Shown: piece by piece, positions 1 through 10,200 of the stretch
How the letters are laid out: each line of letters opens with the position of its first letter
How positions within the stretch are numbered: the stretch's first letter is position 1
Source of the DNA: Rhyacophila brunnea
Lineage: Eukaryota; Arthropoda; Insecta; Trichoptera; Rhyacophilidae
NCBI GenBank assembly: GCA_022495005.1
Contig: JAGYXB010001793.1
Coordinates: 620,001 to 684,000 of the forward strand
Direction of reading: 5' to 3'
DNA length: 64,000 bases
The notes under the pieces: model-generated
The model's database searches: none
Told to the model about the DNA's origin: nothing
Seen by the model: only the letters and a program-made list of their open reading frames with translations
Program-made: the position numbers and the translations under genes

Positions 1-1390
1 TATTGTTCCGGTTAGCCCTAACATGACGTATCTTTACAAACAAATTAAATTTAAAAATAATAACAATAATAATAGTATTATAAGTGTAAATAAACGTTTA
101 ATGTTCATTTTGATAGTAAAAAAACATTTAATTCTATTGTATAATAGCCATAATTTCAATAATGATTATATATTATGCAAAAATAATAAAAAAATGGAAT
201 CACTTACCACGATTATTTTACTAGATATTATAAAACATTATCAAACAAGATCATACAAATCTAAAAAGAAAGCAAACATAATTAATTATTATGCATTTTA
301 AAAATCAGTCCACTGCCACCAGCGAATTTAAAGAAAAATAAAAAAACATTTTGAATTTTCATAATATAAGTATATGCCTAATAGATTCAATATAATATGC
401 ACATATATCTTCAAAATATTATAATGCATATGGTAGAAGGTAGGCATAATATGATTGGAATTCAATTTGAATGCATTTGTATACGTATTTGTATACGACT
501 TTGGATGGATTGATTTTAATCATCATTCACATACAAACCACCCGATTTGGTTCATTTGTCTATATTCTTTTAGTAACATCGTAGGTGGAACTTTCTGATT
601 TTTAAAACACTCTTTATACATGCATCCATATTATTTAAGTACGTACTTCCAAATAATAAGCAAAACATGACAAATAATGCAATATGTTCAGTAAAGTTGT
701 TAGAAAATTATATTTTTTCACCGTGAAAACTAATTTATAGTTTTAATCGTTCAAAACCTACACTATAAGCTCACTAATTATGTCATCTAAAATGCCAGAT
801 AAGCCCATTCACAAATAAAAATAAATGCATCTATCGAAAAGCAACCAAAATACTGTAGATTATTGGTATCTATAATAATAATAAATAAATAAAAAGAATA
901 TAATAATACGTGTGATATTTGATTTTCTGAGCAGGAATATGTATTTATGTATTGACAGTAATTTTAAAATATCTTTGCAGTCTATTAGCACTAATTAAGA
1001 TTTAGAGTATTTTAAAGATTGCCATGTAACCAATTTATATATTAATTAATATAAAACACAATATCCAATACTTTTATATGAAAAAATATACTTAATTATA
1101 ACTTGTATTATATATGTTAATTGATACAATGTCTTTCCACAATTGACACCATTAAACTATCATTTATTGTTTAAATTGATTTACAAGAAAGCTGTTGATT
1201 TTTTAGTGGTGATAAAAGACATTTTGATCCTAGCTGTGTTACTGTTTAAACTTCTATAACGATTATTGATCCACGTAACGTTCTGTTCGAGTCCGAAAAT
1301 CAAATATTCCCGCCAATAAATTCTTTTTATTTCTAATGCAATTTAGAAAAGAGTAAATTACGAAATGGGTTGCAAAAGTATATGCCTTAC
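1..1390. other. Intron sequence downstream of the pore cassettes
   Basis: This is AT-rich, low-complexity sequence. I searched the minus strand for the expected M3 exon (SYTANLAAFLT motif) and for a third pore exon and found neither. A 92-codon frame at 23-301 on the plus strand is mostly Asn, Lys and Ile and has no coding character. Confidence 0.5.
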
Positions 1391-1528
1391 TTAGGCATGA
1401 TATCTGATCCTTGCTGAAGTAAACTTCCCATCACAATCCACATACAGTTGATGAGAGTGAGGGAATTCTCCAGTTCAATGCAGTCCTGGTCGCAAGGGTG
1501 CGGTTTGCACCACTCTTTGGGAGACAGT
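1391..1528 (-). CDS. Pore exon, cassette A (M2 loop, Gln at Q/R site)
   Basis: This 138-nt exon is open from the acceptor (TTTTCTCAG, ending at 1529) to the donor (GTAAGG, from 1390). It starts at phase 2, completing an Arg codon begun in the M1 exon, and ends two bases into a Lys codon. It encodes 45 whole codons. The first part (EWCKPHPCDQDC) matches the kainate-receptor linker after M1, and the last part (WIVMGSLLQQGSDIMP) is the re-entrant M2 loop. The Q/R site is the CAG codon at 1416-1414, giving Gln, which in characterised kainate and AMPA receptors means a Ca-permeable, polyamine-sensitive channel. The acidic residue four positions later (Asp) is present. It is one of two homologous pore exons; the other lies 857 bp upstream in the transcript. 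It is the most downstream exon visible. An authentic receptor exon is near certain; its splicing pattern is inferred. Confidence 0.93.
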
Positions 1529-2385
1529 CTGAGAAAACGGGTATTTTTAATTACAATATGATGCGTTGTAATTGAAATGCAGGACTAATAACATCTTGAA
1601 TTCTTGGAGCTGCTATATTACCTATTTGGAGATATTCAACGCGATGGATATTAAATAATAATACCAACAATCGACATCGAAAACTGATATGGAATTTATA
1701 TTTTGGATACTATAGTCCATAATGCACAGCCTGAAATAGAAATACAAATTTGATTTGATTTTGTATGTTACAATATTTACAATATTAGACGTGTAATCAC
1801 TGTTAATTAAATTCTAGTATGTAAGCATGCAACATAAATAATTCATATTATTTTAGATGTAAATATTTTTTTGTTTCTTACGATAGCGTATTATTACGAA
1901 ACATTTAAAGCTTTGTCAGCATTTTACATCAAGTTACTATAAAATAAAATCACGTTTACGTATTAAACGAATGGAAAATGTATCCCAGGATTGAGCTATA
2001 AAACGCATTAAACATAAATATTTATTAGAGGTAATAGTACTGACATCACATTTTCTATTTTCCAAAATAATAATGATTAATACAATCAGTCAGTTAACAC
2101 AATGAAGCGAATAAAAAATATGTGAATACAGTTTTGATGAAGAGCATTCATATTTATTATTGTAGGTATGACTGAAAAACAAATACATTAATTAATTATT
2201 TATGCAAATGTTTTCTTATACCGAGAAATCTTACAAGATGTCTTTGAATTGTATATCTATTAATATGTTAAATAATACGTTGACATGAATTGTTATAAAC
2301 GCTTCAGAAATGGACCAATTTTTTAATAATATTGGGTTATGATTTGAAGATATGATGATGAGGTCGTTCTTCACGGCAGCCTTAC
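1529..2385 (-). other. Intron between pore cassettes B and A
   Basis: This stretch of 857 bp of AT-rich sequence shows no ORF, recognisable repeat or third pore-exon copy. It is long enough to be removed as a normal intron, so steric blocking of B-to-A splicing would not explain exclusive use; another mechanism would be needed. Confidence 0.6.
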
Positions 2386-2523
2386 TTTGGCAGTAAGTCG
2401 CAACCCTGTGCCATCAAAGACCCAAGTACCAGCCAAATGCAGTTGAGAAAATTCCAGGTGTTCTCCAGTTCGTCAGGATCCTTGTTGCATGGATGAGGAT
2501 TCAACCATTCCTCAGTGGCCATT
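2386..2523 (-). CDS. Pore exon, cassette B (M2 loop, Ala at Q/R site)
   Basis: This is a second 138-nt pore exon with the same entry and exit phases as cassette A. The acceptor (ATCATGAACAAG) is weaker than that of A; the donor is GTAAGG. It encodes 45 codons with no stop. The segment EEWLNPHPCNKDPDELENT is the post-M1 linker, and WLVLGSLMAQGCDLLP is the M2 loop. It aligns to A without gaps with 22 of 45 residues identical, so the duplication looks old and both copies look maintained. The Q/R-site codon is GCA at 2411-2409 (Ala) where A has Gln; the +4 Asp and the QG of the selectivity loop are kept. Joining the M1 exon to B restores Arg and continues in frame. Including both B and A would also stay in frame, so exclusivity is inferred from family architecture, which has one M2 per subunit. 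Confidence 0.9.
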
Positions 2524-2977
2524 CTTGTTCATGATAAAACAAAGTATAAAATTGAATACACCATATAATTAATTCTATTAATTAAAAAAACGTAGTTCCA
2601 TCAGTAACATAACTATGTTTGTAGGTAATAGGTAGCTTATCATGATAACATTTGATGGTAATAAAAAATATATCCATAAATGTTTTATCAAATCGTTACA
2701 ATTATTATTATAATATTCCATCATGATCCCCACATCCTGAAGCGGACCTCTTTACCTATCGCTAAAGTTAAGGGCAGTGTGACGCTCTACGGCAGTATTA
2801 GTTCCGCGAGGTAAAATAAAATTAACGGTATTCTTATGTAATGTTTTGAATTTTAAATACATCCACTTGAATTATTGAGTTGTCGAGTATCAACATAATA
2901 ATCATAAGCTGCATCGCACAGCCACATATTTAACATCTTAATATTCTTGAATTAAAATAACTTCGGATGTTGATACA

Positions 2978-5080
2978 ATGTGTTTACTTGCAATATTACT
3001 GCCACAAGAGAATAGATTTAATTATCTCGAAAACTGGTGCAGGAACCGTACCACTGGGGCTCTGAAAAGGGCCCCAGGCTCGCTGAAAAGGGACTTAGGT
3101 GCGCAGGCGTCGTCATCAGCGCCAGTTGTACAGAGCCAAAGGCCTGTATATTCGCCCCACCTTGGCGTGCTGTCGCTCTCACATCTGTCGACTGAATTGG
3201 TCGCGTGTGCAGATATCATCTTACCCAGAGGAGGCAGCGTAATCGTTATTTCCACCTATTTCAGTTTTAAGACTACAAAGGAACACGTGGTATCGCTGCT
3301 TGACGGCATCCTCCACGCAGTTGCTGACAGGAATGTCATCATCTGTGAGGACGCCAACTCGCAGTCCCCCCTCTGGGCACCCGTGGATCTCCCCTTGTGC
3401 GACGCGGACGTCATCGAGGATCCGGTGCACCAGCACAACCTGGTCGTCCTCAACGACCCAAACAGCATGCCGACTTTCACGTTGCATGCAAACTCCGGAA
3501 GCACTCACATCGACATCACCCTGACCACTGAATCCGTCGCGAGACGTATCAGTGACTGGAGAGTCCATGCGAGCGCCTCTATTAGTGATCACCTGTTGAT
3601 CACTTTTGAGCTGGTCGTTGACTCCTTGCACGATGGCGTCTCTGACGTATCCCCTCTCCTACCCAGGTGTTTCAGAATGCCTGGCGGGAACTGGGAAAAA
3701 CTCGAAAAGGCGCTCTCCAAAAAGCTTCATAAGAATTCGAGATCCCGTTTTCCGGACCTGCACTCGGGCACTTCATGACTGACTGCAGACATCACTGCAG
3801 CAGCCGCTGCAAGTCCACGTCACCCAGCCGTTACCGTAGTGGACGCAGCAAGTTTCGAACCTGCGCGACTTTTTCAGGAAAGCACGCAAGGTCCATCAAC
3901 GTGCGCGCCGACTCAAGCAACCACCTGCCTTTATTGATCTTGCATCCATGGCTAAGTCCGCCCGATACGACTACAAGAAAGGAATTACTCAAGCCACGAA
4001 TGACTACTGGAGGAACTTCGTCACCATCGAGGCGTGTTCGGACCCTTGGAGTCCTCCATACCGTGCATTAAAGCGGGATCTCAGACCGACGAGCCTCCTG
4101 TGCAGTATCGAGACACCGGGTGGTGGATACACCAGTACTGAGTCTGAAACGGCTGCGGTCCTTCTCGAGGCACTCATCCCCCAGGGACGATGCCACCACG
4201 AGTATGGCCCGCTTCAAGGCTTATCTTCCTATCGACACGGACCATTAATCGTTGCCTTCCGAACAGGAGATCAATCGCATCATTAGATCGTTGATTGTTG
4301 GCAAGGCTCCAGGCCCGGAATGCATTGAAAATATACTTGTCAAACGTCAATGTGCCACTGCCGCGCCAGAAATTACAAAACTTTTCAGTGACTGCATCAA
4401 GAGCGGCACGTTCCCCGACTGCTGGAAGCGGGGCTTCCTGAAGGAAACCCCCAAAGCCGCTGGTCGAGAACCGTCAAGCCTCAAAGCTTACCACCCTCTA
4501 ACACTCATGCCGGCTCTCGGTAAGATACTGGAGAAGCTTCTGTGCTACAGTATTGAAGCCTACCTGAAAGAGCATGCGCCACTTTCTGATAAGCAATTGG
4601 ATTCAGAAGAGGCAAATCAACCACAAACGCCATTAGGAACATGATTTCCATCGCTGAAAATTCTCATGTATGTCTCAATATGTCTCATGACGCTTGACGC
4701 GGCGTGGAAGACCTGGCAGCGACGGTGGGATGAATCAACCAAGGGCCGGAAAACATATATGCTTTTTCAAATATGGCGATTGGAGGTAACCTAAATATCT
4801 GAATCCTGACCATCACATCAGTCTATTCGTTACTGGACACAGTCGGTTCGCTGGCAAGCTTTTTGAGGTTGTACTTGTAAGCCGTCCGACATGTCCATGT
4901 GGAATTCAGGATGCCAACCACATCCTCTGGGAATGTGTTCCGAACAAGAGGAGATGCTCAGGTCGGTCCAACCAGCTGTTGGGCCCATCAGGCCGTCCGA
5001 CTTAGTTGCTACTAAGGCCAATTATTTTGAAAAAATTGCGGCGTCTTACTGCGGGCGTGAAGATCTCTTCACATAATTTT
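2978..5080 (+). mobile_element. Degenerate R1-clade non-LTR retrotransposon (endonuclease, partial RT, zinc knuckle)
   Basis: This is a GC-richer island inserted in the intron between the M1 exon and the pore exons, opposite to the receptor gene. The frame at 2978-3778 carries an apurinic-type endonuclease: an ICEDANSQSPLW segment (the GDFNAKSPLW motif of R1/TRAS elements), an HIDITL strand and a terminal SDHLLITFEL (the catalytic SDH). Plus-strand frames at 3948-4286 and 4252-4644 continue as a linker and the start of reverse transcriptase (GKAPGPECI, then FPDCWKRGFL and AYHPLTLMP). The catalytic FADD block is absent: the RT breaks off near 4640. At about 4880-4990 a C-terminal knuckle, CPCGIQDANHILWEC, resumes. 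Frameshifts and the internal deletion mean the copy is dead. Confidence 0.88.
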
Positions 5081-5758
5081 TGCTGTCCATGATGATTAAC
5101 TTCATTATTCTTGTTATATATATACTAGAATCATTTTTATTTTTGTAAGTTCCTTGCGCTCTTCTCTCTCCGGCACTGTGCATTAGAAAGTAACTTCTTT
5201 AAACTCAGTCAGAGCTTACTTTGAGCGTAGCAACCTTAGTCCTAGGTATCTTCTCCTAGGGCATTCCCGGCCTGAAACTGAGCTAGATGCTTCACATCGC
5301 CAATGTAGGGCCACGTGATACGCTCGATTAAGACCGAGTGTAGTGCATGGCGGGTTTTGGTTTGGAGGGATTATCTTCAATGTATCTCGAAAAGTAGATC
5401 GATGGTATATATTTTTACCATTCTCTCTGAGAGTCAACAATCCACGAAAAATCTGCCGGTGAAGATTTGCTAATCGTATTGATCAATACGACCCATTCGA
5501 ATAGAATATTATTATTTCACAGAACCTTGCGTGGCGATAAAATGTACCGAAGGCATTTAATACTGACGAGTTCCACTTATTAGTTAACATTATTACATTA
5601 TGGACACTTTCCTATACACGTTATCAAACAATCGTCACGAGATAGTATTCGTTGCATGAGAAATGGGAGTAAGTGATCTCGTTCGTAAAACTGAATATGG
5701 GCTTTTCGCCGACCTTCATATAATATAAAGTTGCAAGACAGAATAAGTAGCATCTCAC
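5081..5758. other. Intron remainder before the M1 exon
   Basis: Positions 5140-5450 are less AT-rich than the surroundings and contain no recognisable protein on either strand. This may be another transposon remnant or the 3' end of the R1-like copy. The remaining sequence is plain intron. No additional pore cassette was found here. Confidence 0.4.
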
Positions 5759-5982
5759 CTGGCAAGAACAAAAAGCAAAATGGATACACCTAGATAAGCG
5801 GTGCCCATGTAAATCCATACATCCAAGGATAGAGGTTTCAGGAAAGAAAAAAGATCCGCTGACTCTTTCTTAGGTTTGCTGTACAAGATGCTGACACCCA
5901 AATTCATAAAAGGCATCGTAAAGTCAACTGCAGTTTTGCGCTCGTAAGTGATCGTCAAGTCACAAATCGCAAGGTCAGCTTT
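5759..5982 (-). CDS. Receptor exon 8: end of S1 and helix M1
   Basis: This 224-nt exon encodes 74 codons plus two bases of an Arg codon completed by either pore exon. The acceptor is TTCAAACAG and the donor GTGAG. The frame opens KADLAICDLTITYERKTAV; the Arg of ITYERK (about residue 521) is the residue that binds the alpha-carboxylate of glutamate in all AMPA and kainate receptors (R523 in GluK2). VDFTMPFMNLGVSILY follows, then a linker, the pre-M1 segment FLKPLSLDVW and the hydrophobic helix IYMGTAYLGVSILLFVLA (M1). Compared with vertebrate GluK, the Pro-Ala of the binding loop is Asp-Thr, a change I associate with insect kainate-like receptors. It is preceded by a 924-bp intron. Confidence 0.96.
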
Positions 5983-6906
5983 CTGTTTGAAGTGAAACAT
6001 TATTACATCATTAATGGAAGCATAGGGCAACAAATAGATGAAGATTAAATAATTTATGAAGAAAACAATATACCGGTTTTACATAAATATCAGAAAATCC
6101 ATGCGCCGTAATAATGCACATTATTACAGTGAAAACTTACTACTCGTATTTAAGAAGTATTAAAATACAAAGAAAATTAATGGTTTAAGGAACCAATAAA
6201 ACTTTTTCGGTATTTTCTTAGTAGTGATTAAATCCCCTTTATTTAGCCTTTTATATGAATGTGAAGAAACTCAAGCAGTTCGGCATGTTTGAGACTTGCA
6301 TCTTGTATGACTCTCTGCCATTTACTAAGATGATGAAAATGCGCTGGCATGGATAAAGGTTTTACTGGTGCCCCTATAGTTTCGTTGTCTTGACAGTGTT
6401 ATTTTGTAATACAGTGGTTGTGCGTTTGTTAAAATATGTCTATGCTGTCGCCCAAACCCTGCCGCCATACGAGTGAATTAATGAATACAAAAAATGTTTT
6501 GTGTTTTTTCAGGACTACGGAATTATATTATTTTCACATCGAATAAAGATTTACACACTCTATATAAGCTTTTTGTGTTCATTAATTGAAATTTGTCTTG
6601 ATTTTTGTTACGTTCGTTTATTAGCAAGTCGAAGACTTCTTGGCATATCGTGCTGCTCCGATACTTGAAAATATTTTTTGACGAATTTTGGTCTCATACA
6701 TATTCTTTTCATAAATTTCATAGTATATATTATATATATTTATTTTATAGTATTCAAATTAAAGTAAGTACTCGTATGTAGTCAAATACTGGCGGAGATT
6801 AATAAATCAGTTTTGAGTTGTATCGATTGGCAAACTAAAATATTAAAATTAGCCAAACAAAAAAAATTTAGGGTTCAAAAAATATATTAAAATAATAACT
6901 TCTCAC

Positions 6907-7338
6907 CAAATCAAGAAGCTGTTTTACTAGTCCGTCCCATTTCTTCGTCACTTTATTGTAGCTACCATACTTTTTATCAGGAACAAGCTCAAATCTGTAC
7001 GAAATGTTCAAAATCTTTGCTATTCCATCAATCAAATCCATTGAATATCCCTCATATCTATCGTTTCCGACCAGCACCTGTCCAGGTTCTGGCGTTCTAT
7101 CCATCAGATATGGCTTTCCTAATCTTGATGATACAATGAAAGTCTTATTCTGCCACTTCTCTGTTAATATTTTGTCCACGTCTCCCTGAGTCCTGGTGTA
7201 ATTGATTCCATGGGCTAAGTCCCAGAATCCAATCTTTTTGAAACCTGATTTGGATAGTTCTACTATATCTACAAGAAATTGAGTGCGTCTACCGTTGCTA
7301 TCAAATGATATCTCCCCAGTGAGACCTGTTGATGTTTT
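6907..7338 (-). CDS. Receptor exon 7: ATD-S1 linker and most of S1
   Basis: This is the largest exon: 432 nt, 144 codons, phase 0 at both ends, acceptor TTTTTCTTCCAG and donor GTGAGA. It begins KTSTGLTGEISFDSNGRRTQ, the conserved end of the amino-terminal domain (GLTGxIxFD). It then passes through the linker FWDLAHGINYTRTQGD into S1: KPYLMDR, then GNDRYEGYSMDLIDGIAKIL and FELVPDKKYGSYN. These are the lobe-1 elements that frame the glutamate site, including the PY motif and the EGYxxDL helix. Predicted N-glycosylation sites are NYT, NKT and NIS. It continues directly into exon 8 with WDGLVKQLLDL. No disruptions are seen. Confidence 0.96.
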
Positions 7339-7454
7339 CTGGAAGAAAAAAATAATACATTTATTTAAACTGGAGTTATAAATTATTATGCATTACAAAC
7401 CAAATTATTTAATTCAAGAATTCAATGAAATAATTGATAAAGCAGAAGGTGATT

Positions 7455-7788
7455 CATACATAATTTTGAAAAACACTTTCTGAGACAATATATTATAACC
7501 AATAGAAAAAATATTTTTTTTGTTGAAAAAAGTAAGCCACCTCGGCGGGGAATCGAACCCTGCATCTCCCGGGTTTACGCCCTATCCGTGCATTACCACT
7601 ATGCTACGCAGTGACATTTTAATACCTACTCATCAGTGCTCTTCCAAATCAAGCTACGAGTACTTTGGCAATCGATTTTTGTTTCTTAAATCAAAGTAGA
7701 TACCTATTTCTTCGATTACTAACCGACGTCGTGGATTTCTCCAATATTTTTTTATGATGTAACTTACTTGAACTTGCTAATAATTTAT
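7455..7788 (-). repeat. Repeat carrying a tRNA-like cassette
   Basis: At 7612-7538 on the minus strand lies a tRNA-like sequence with an A-box-like GCATAGTGGTAATGC and a clear B box GGGTTCGATTCC, with plausible partial pairing of the ends. It is flanked by sequence shared with the hairpin MITE family found elsewhere in the window (cataattttgaaaaacact, then ataaccaatagaaaaa). The same tRNA-like-in-MITE arrangement recurs at 21245-21540 and 61500-61830, so it is a repeat family and not a host tRNA gene. Confidence 0.7.
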
Positions 7789-8001
7789 AATTAACTATTT
7801 TTTTTATTCAACGAATAATTCACAAGATTTACGAATGTATCATTCTAATTATTGAACATACATAATTTTGAAAAACACTTTCTTTTCTTTTTTTTCTATT
7901 GGTTATAATATATTCTCTCAGAAAGTATGTATGTTCAATAATTAGAATGATACATTCTTAAATCTTGTGAATTATTCGTTGAATAAAAGAAATAGTTAAT
8001 T
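7789..8001. repeat. Hairpin MITE with about 90-bp inverted arms
   Basis: The left arm starts aattaactatttttttt and the right arm ends aatagttaatt. The arms are near-perfect inverted copies around a short centre (ttctattggttataatat). Related copies or fragments lie at 17430-17545, 21245-21540, 36512-36705, 40095-40245 and 61770-61820. It sits in intron 6 of the receptor gene and would form a long hairpin in the pre-mRNA. Its superfamily is not clear from the ends. Confidence 0.85.
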
Positions 8002-8167
8002 AGAAGGTAATTCATTTTTGTGTTGGCCATTAATACGTTCCGATACGAAGATTTGCCGCCCCCAAAAAGGGATTCCTCAAAAAACTGTTTCTAAGTGAAT
8101 ACATAATCAATATCTGAGTAAGTTAGTTAATTGTTAGTTGATTGTTAATATTACACGTAGTACTTAC

Positions 8168-8332
8168 AATTTTCATCTGCTGAATTAGTCTTAGACCATG
8201 TTCCCACATCATCACTCCATCTTCTTGGTCACAAGAAAGTGATCTGGTCTGCAAACCCTCTTCGGAGTTGATAAGGTCTTCAAGGGCTAATCCAAAATGA
8301 TTAACGGCATCTTGAGTCAGTGCAGTGGATAA
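8168..8332 (-). CDS. Receptor exon 6: late amino-terminal domain
   Basis: This 165-nt exon (55 codons, phase 0) has acceptor GTTTTTAG and donor GTAAGT. The product reads LSTALTQDAVNHFGLALEDL, then a variable loop, then SLSCDQEDGVMMWEHGLRLI. This matches the part of kainate-receptor amino-terminal domains where TALxxDAV precedes the conserved Cys and the WxxGxxLI helix. It leads in phase into the GLTGEISFD exon. The encoded region supports subunit assembly and lacks ligand contacts in this family. Confidence 0.95.
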
Positions 8333-8517
8333 CTAAAAACGACAAAATGCATATACATACTATATTGATAATATCTTTAATAAATATAGTTAATAATGTT
8401 ATCGATAATGGTTTGGTTGCTATATTACACTATACAGTAACAGTATTTTTCAGTACACTATACTTGTCATTTTTCTAACACTATTATATTAACATTATTT
8501 CATTTGCATAATTTTTC

Positions 8518-8705
8518 TTGAGGCCCACGATGGCCGATCAGCTTATGAGTCTTCTCATAATCCCAGCTTTTTGAATCCTGAGTCTGGTAATTATTACACA
8601 TATTGATTTTCAATTTGTGTTTGGAATCAGAGTATGTACTGATTGATACTCAATGGGCTGGAACTTGAAGTTCTGATAGTCGGGAGTCATTCATTTTTGG
8701 GGGTT
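8518..8705 (+). repeat. Diverged tRNA-derived SINE copy
   Basis: A tRNA-like head (cccacgatggccgatcagc) is followed by a degraded B box (tgaatcctgagtctgg) and the body word ttttcaatttgtgtttgg. These match the SINE family seen more clearly at 12456, 48535 and 62588. Confidence 0.55.
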
Positions 8706-9114
8706 TAGTGTAGGAGACGCACAGGTGAATTAACATTATGTTAAGTACCTATATTACAATATGAAATATTAAAAACACAGAGATTAGCGTGAAAAGCAGT
8801 CCGCGGAGACTAATTTTATACATATAAATATACAATTACATAGGAGAGGTAAACTTATAGTTCAATTTAGATTACGGGGATAAAAAGTTATTATAGTGTA
8901 GAAGGGACAACATTATAGCTCGGGAGACGTCCGATTGTCGAGAGACGCATGTCACAAGGAAGTTAATTAACTTTGAATATATTATTAGTTTGCACTGATT
9001 ACTATTTTTATTGTTTCATTCTCGCGTCGTAAGGGTTGTACAATTATTAATTATATAGCAGGGTTGTCAACTAATTTTTACATAATATCTACTTTGGAGA
9101 AGAAAAATCCATAA

Positions 9115-9365
9115 ATTTTAATATTAATACTATCGACCGATGATAATTGATGGAATTTGAATTTAAATTCTAATGGATTTAAGTTGTGTACTATTCTATT
9201 TGAGTCGTTTTTGGCGACCCGAGTTTCTTCAGGTACTGTGTATACTCACCAAAAGGCAAATGAGCACTGACCCCGAATACTATTAACACTAACTTATATA
9301 ACTAATATAACTAAGCAATACAATAAAAAGGGTAAAAACTCCATTACCTACGTATCAAGTCAAGG
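9115..9365 (+). repeat. Inverted-repeat element, family IR-1, partial copy
   Basis: The copy begins near attaatactatcgacc and continues tttaaattctaatggattta, gagtcgtttttggcgacc and tactcacc. The same order is seen at 29840-30010 and 40500-41187, with inverted end fragments at 27670, 41122 and 45250. No coding capacity is seen. Confidence 0.75.
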
Positions 9366-9480
9366 GCCACAATAAAAAATAACAAACAAATTATGAATAA
9401 TTGAAGTTTTAGTAAAAAAACCCCTGTCTATTTAATAATACTACCTATACTCAATAAGCAAATTAAAATAAATAATCAAA

Positions 9481-9556
9481 ACCATAATAGTCTCGCATGT
9501 AAACCATCTTTGCTATATCCTATATGATTGATATACATGCGAGACTATATTATGGT
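9481..9556. repeat. Short inverted repeat (arms about 22 bp)
   Basis: The left arm accataatagtctcgcatgt is mirrored by acatgcgagactatattatggt across a 30-bp spacer, inside intron 5. It could form a stem in RNA. Confidence 0.75.
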
Positions 9557-10087
9557 CAATGGATTGATATACAACATTTAAGTGTATATATGTATGAGGA
9601 TGTGTGGATGTGGATTTAGGTATTTATTTGATTTAGGCGTTTTGTTTGACAGTTTGTAGTGATATTATCTTCTTAGAAACCACTCCAACGAAATGAGTCA
9701 CTGCCCTAAGTAATGATAATAATATTAAATATAAAAACATAATATGACGGTAATGATATATTTTTGGTAGCATTACTGCCATCTGTTTTATGGTGTTAGA
9801 ATTTTATAATTAAAAATTTTGGATAATAGAAATATGCATAATAAATAAAATACTTTCAAATTATGAATAAATAAATAAAATATTTTTGGCGATCGACCAA
9901 AAATCTTTTTTTATTTATCGATTTTATTGACAACCCTGTTATATGGGGTAATTCTGAATTTTCGGGGAAAGTAAATGTTCTAGACGGCGTGAACCTGCAT
10001 TTAGGGGGTGAATAAAAATATTTAGGTTTTAGATGACGAATTAGGGTATATTTGTATGAGCTATACATAGGGCAGGGTAGATTTGGT

Positions 10088-10200
10088 GTTAATACCTAAT
10101 AGATTGAGAAAGTAACTGACACATATTTCTCGTAAAAAAATGTTAATACAAACTTCTACTCCGTAGAGGCCCATATGATCATATTAGGATCGGAAAAATT
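10088..10200 (+). repeat. SINE body fragment
   Basis: The words taatagattgag, ttgttaatac-like spacer, acttctactcc and atattaggatcgg follow the order found in the full SINE at 12456-12660. The tRNA-derived head is missing. Confidence 0.6.

Noticed and set aside
1..1390. A third pore cassette or the M3 exon
   Set aside because: Searched for PHPC-type linker, QQG-type loop and SYTANLAAFLT on the minus strand; none present.
3022..3631. Minus-strand frames over the R1-like element
   Set aside because: Shadows of the plus-strand endonuclease; no protein resemblance.
7538..7615. Genuine tRNA gene on the minus strand
   Set aside because: The B box is good, but the acceptor stem pairs only with several G-U pairs and the same cassette recurs inside the same MITE family.
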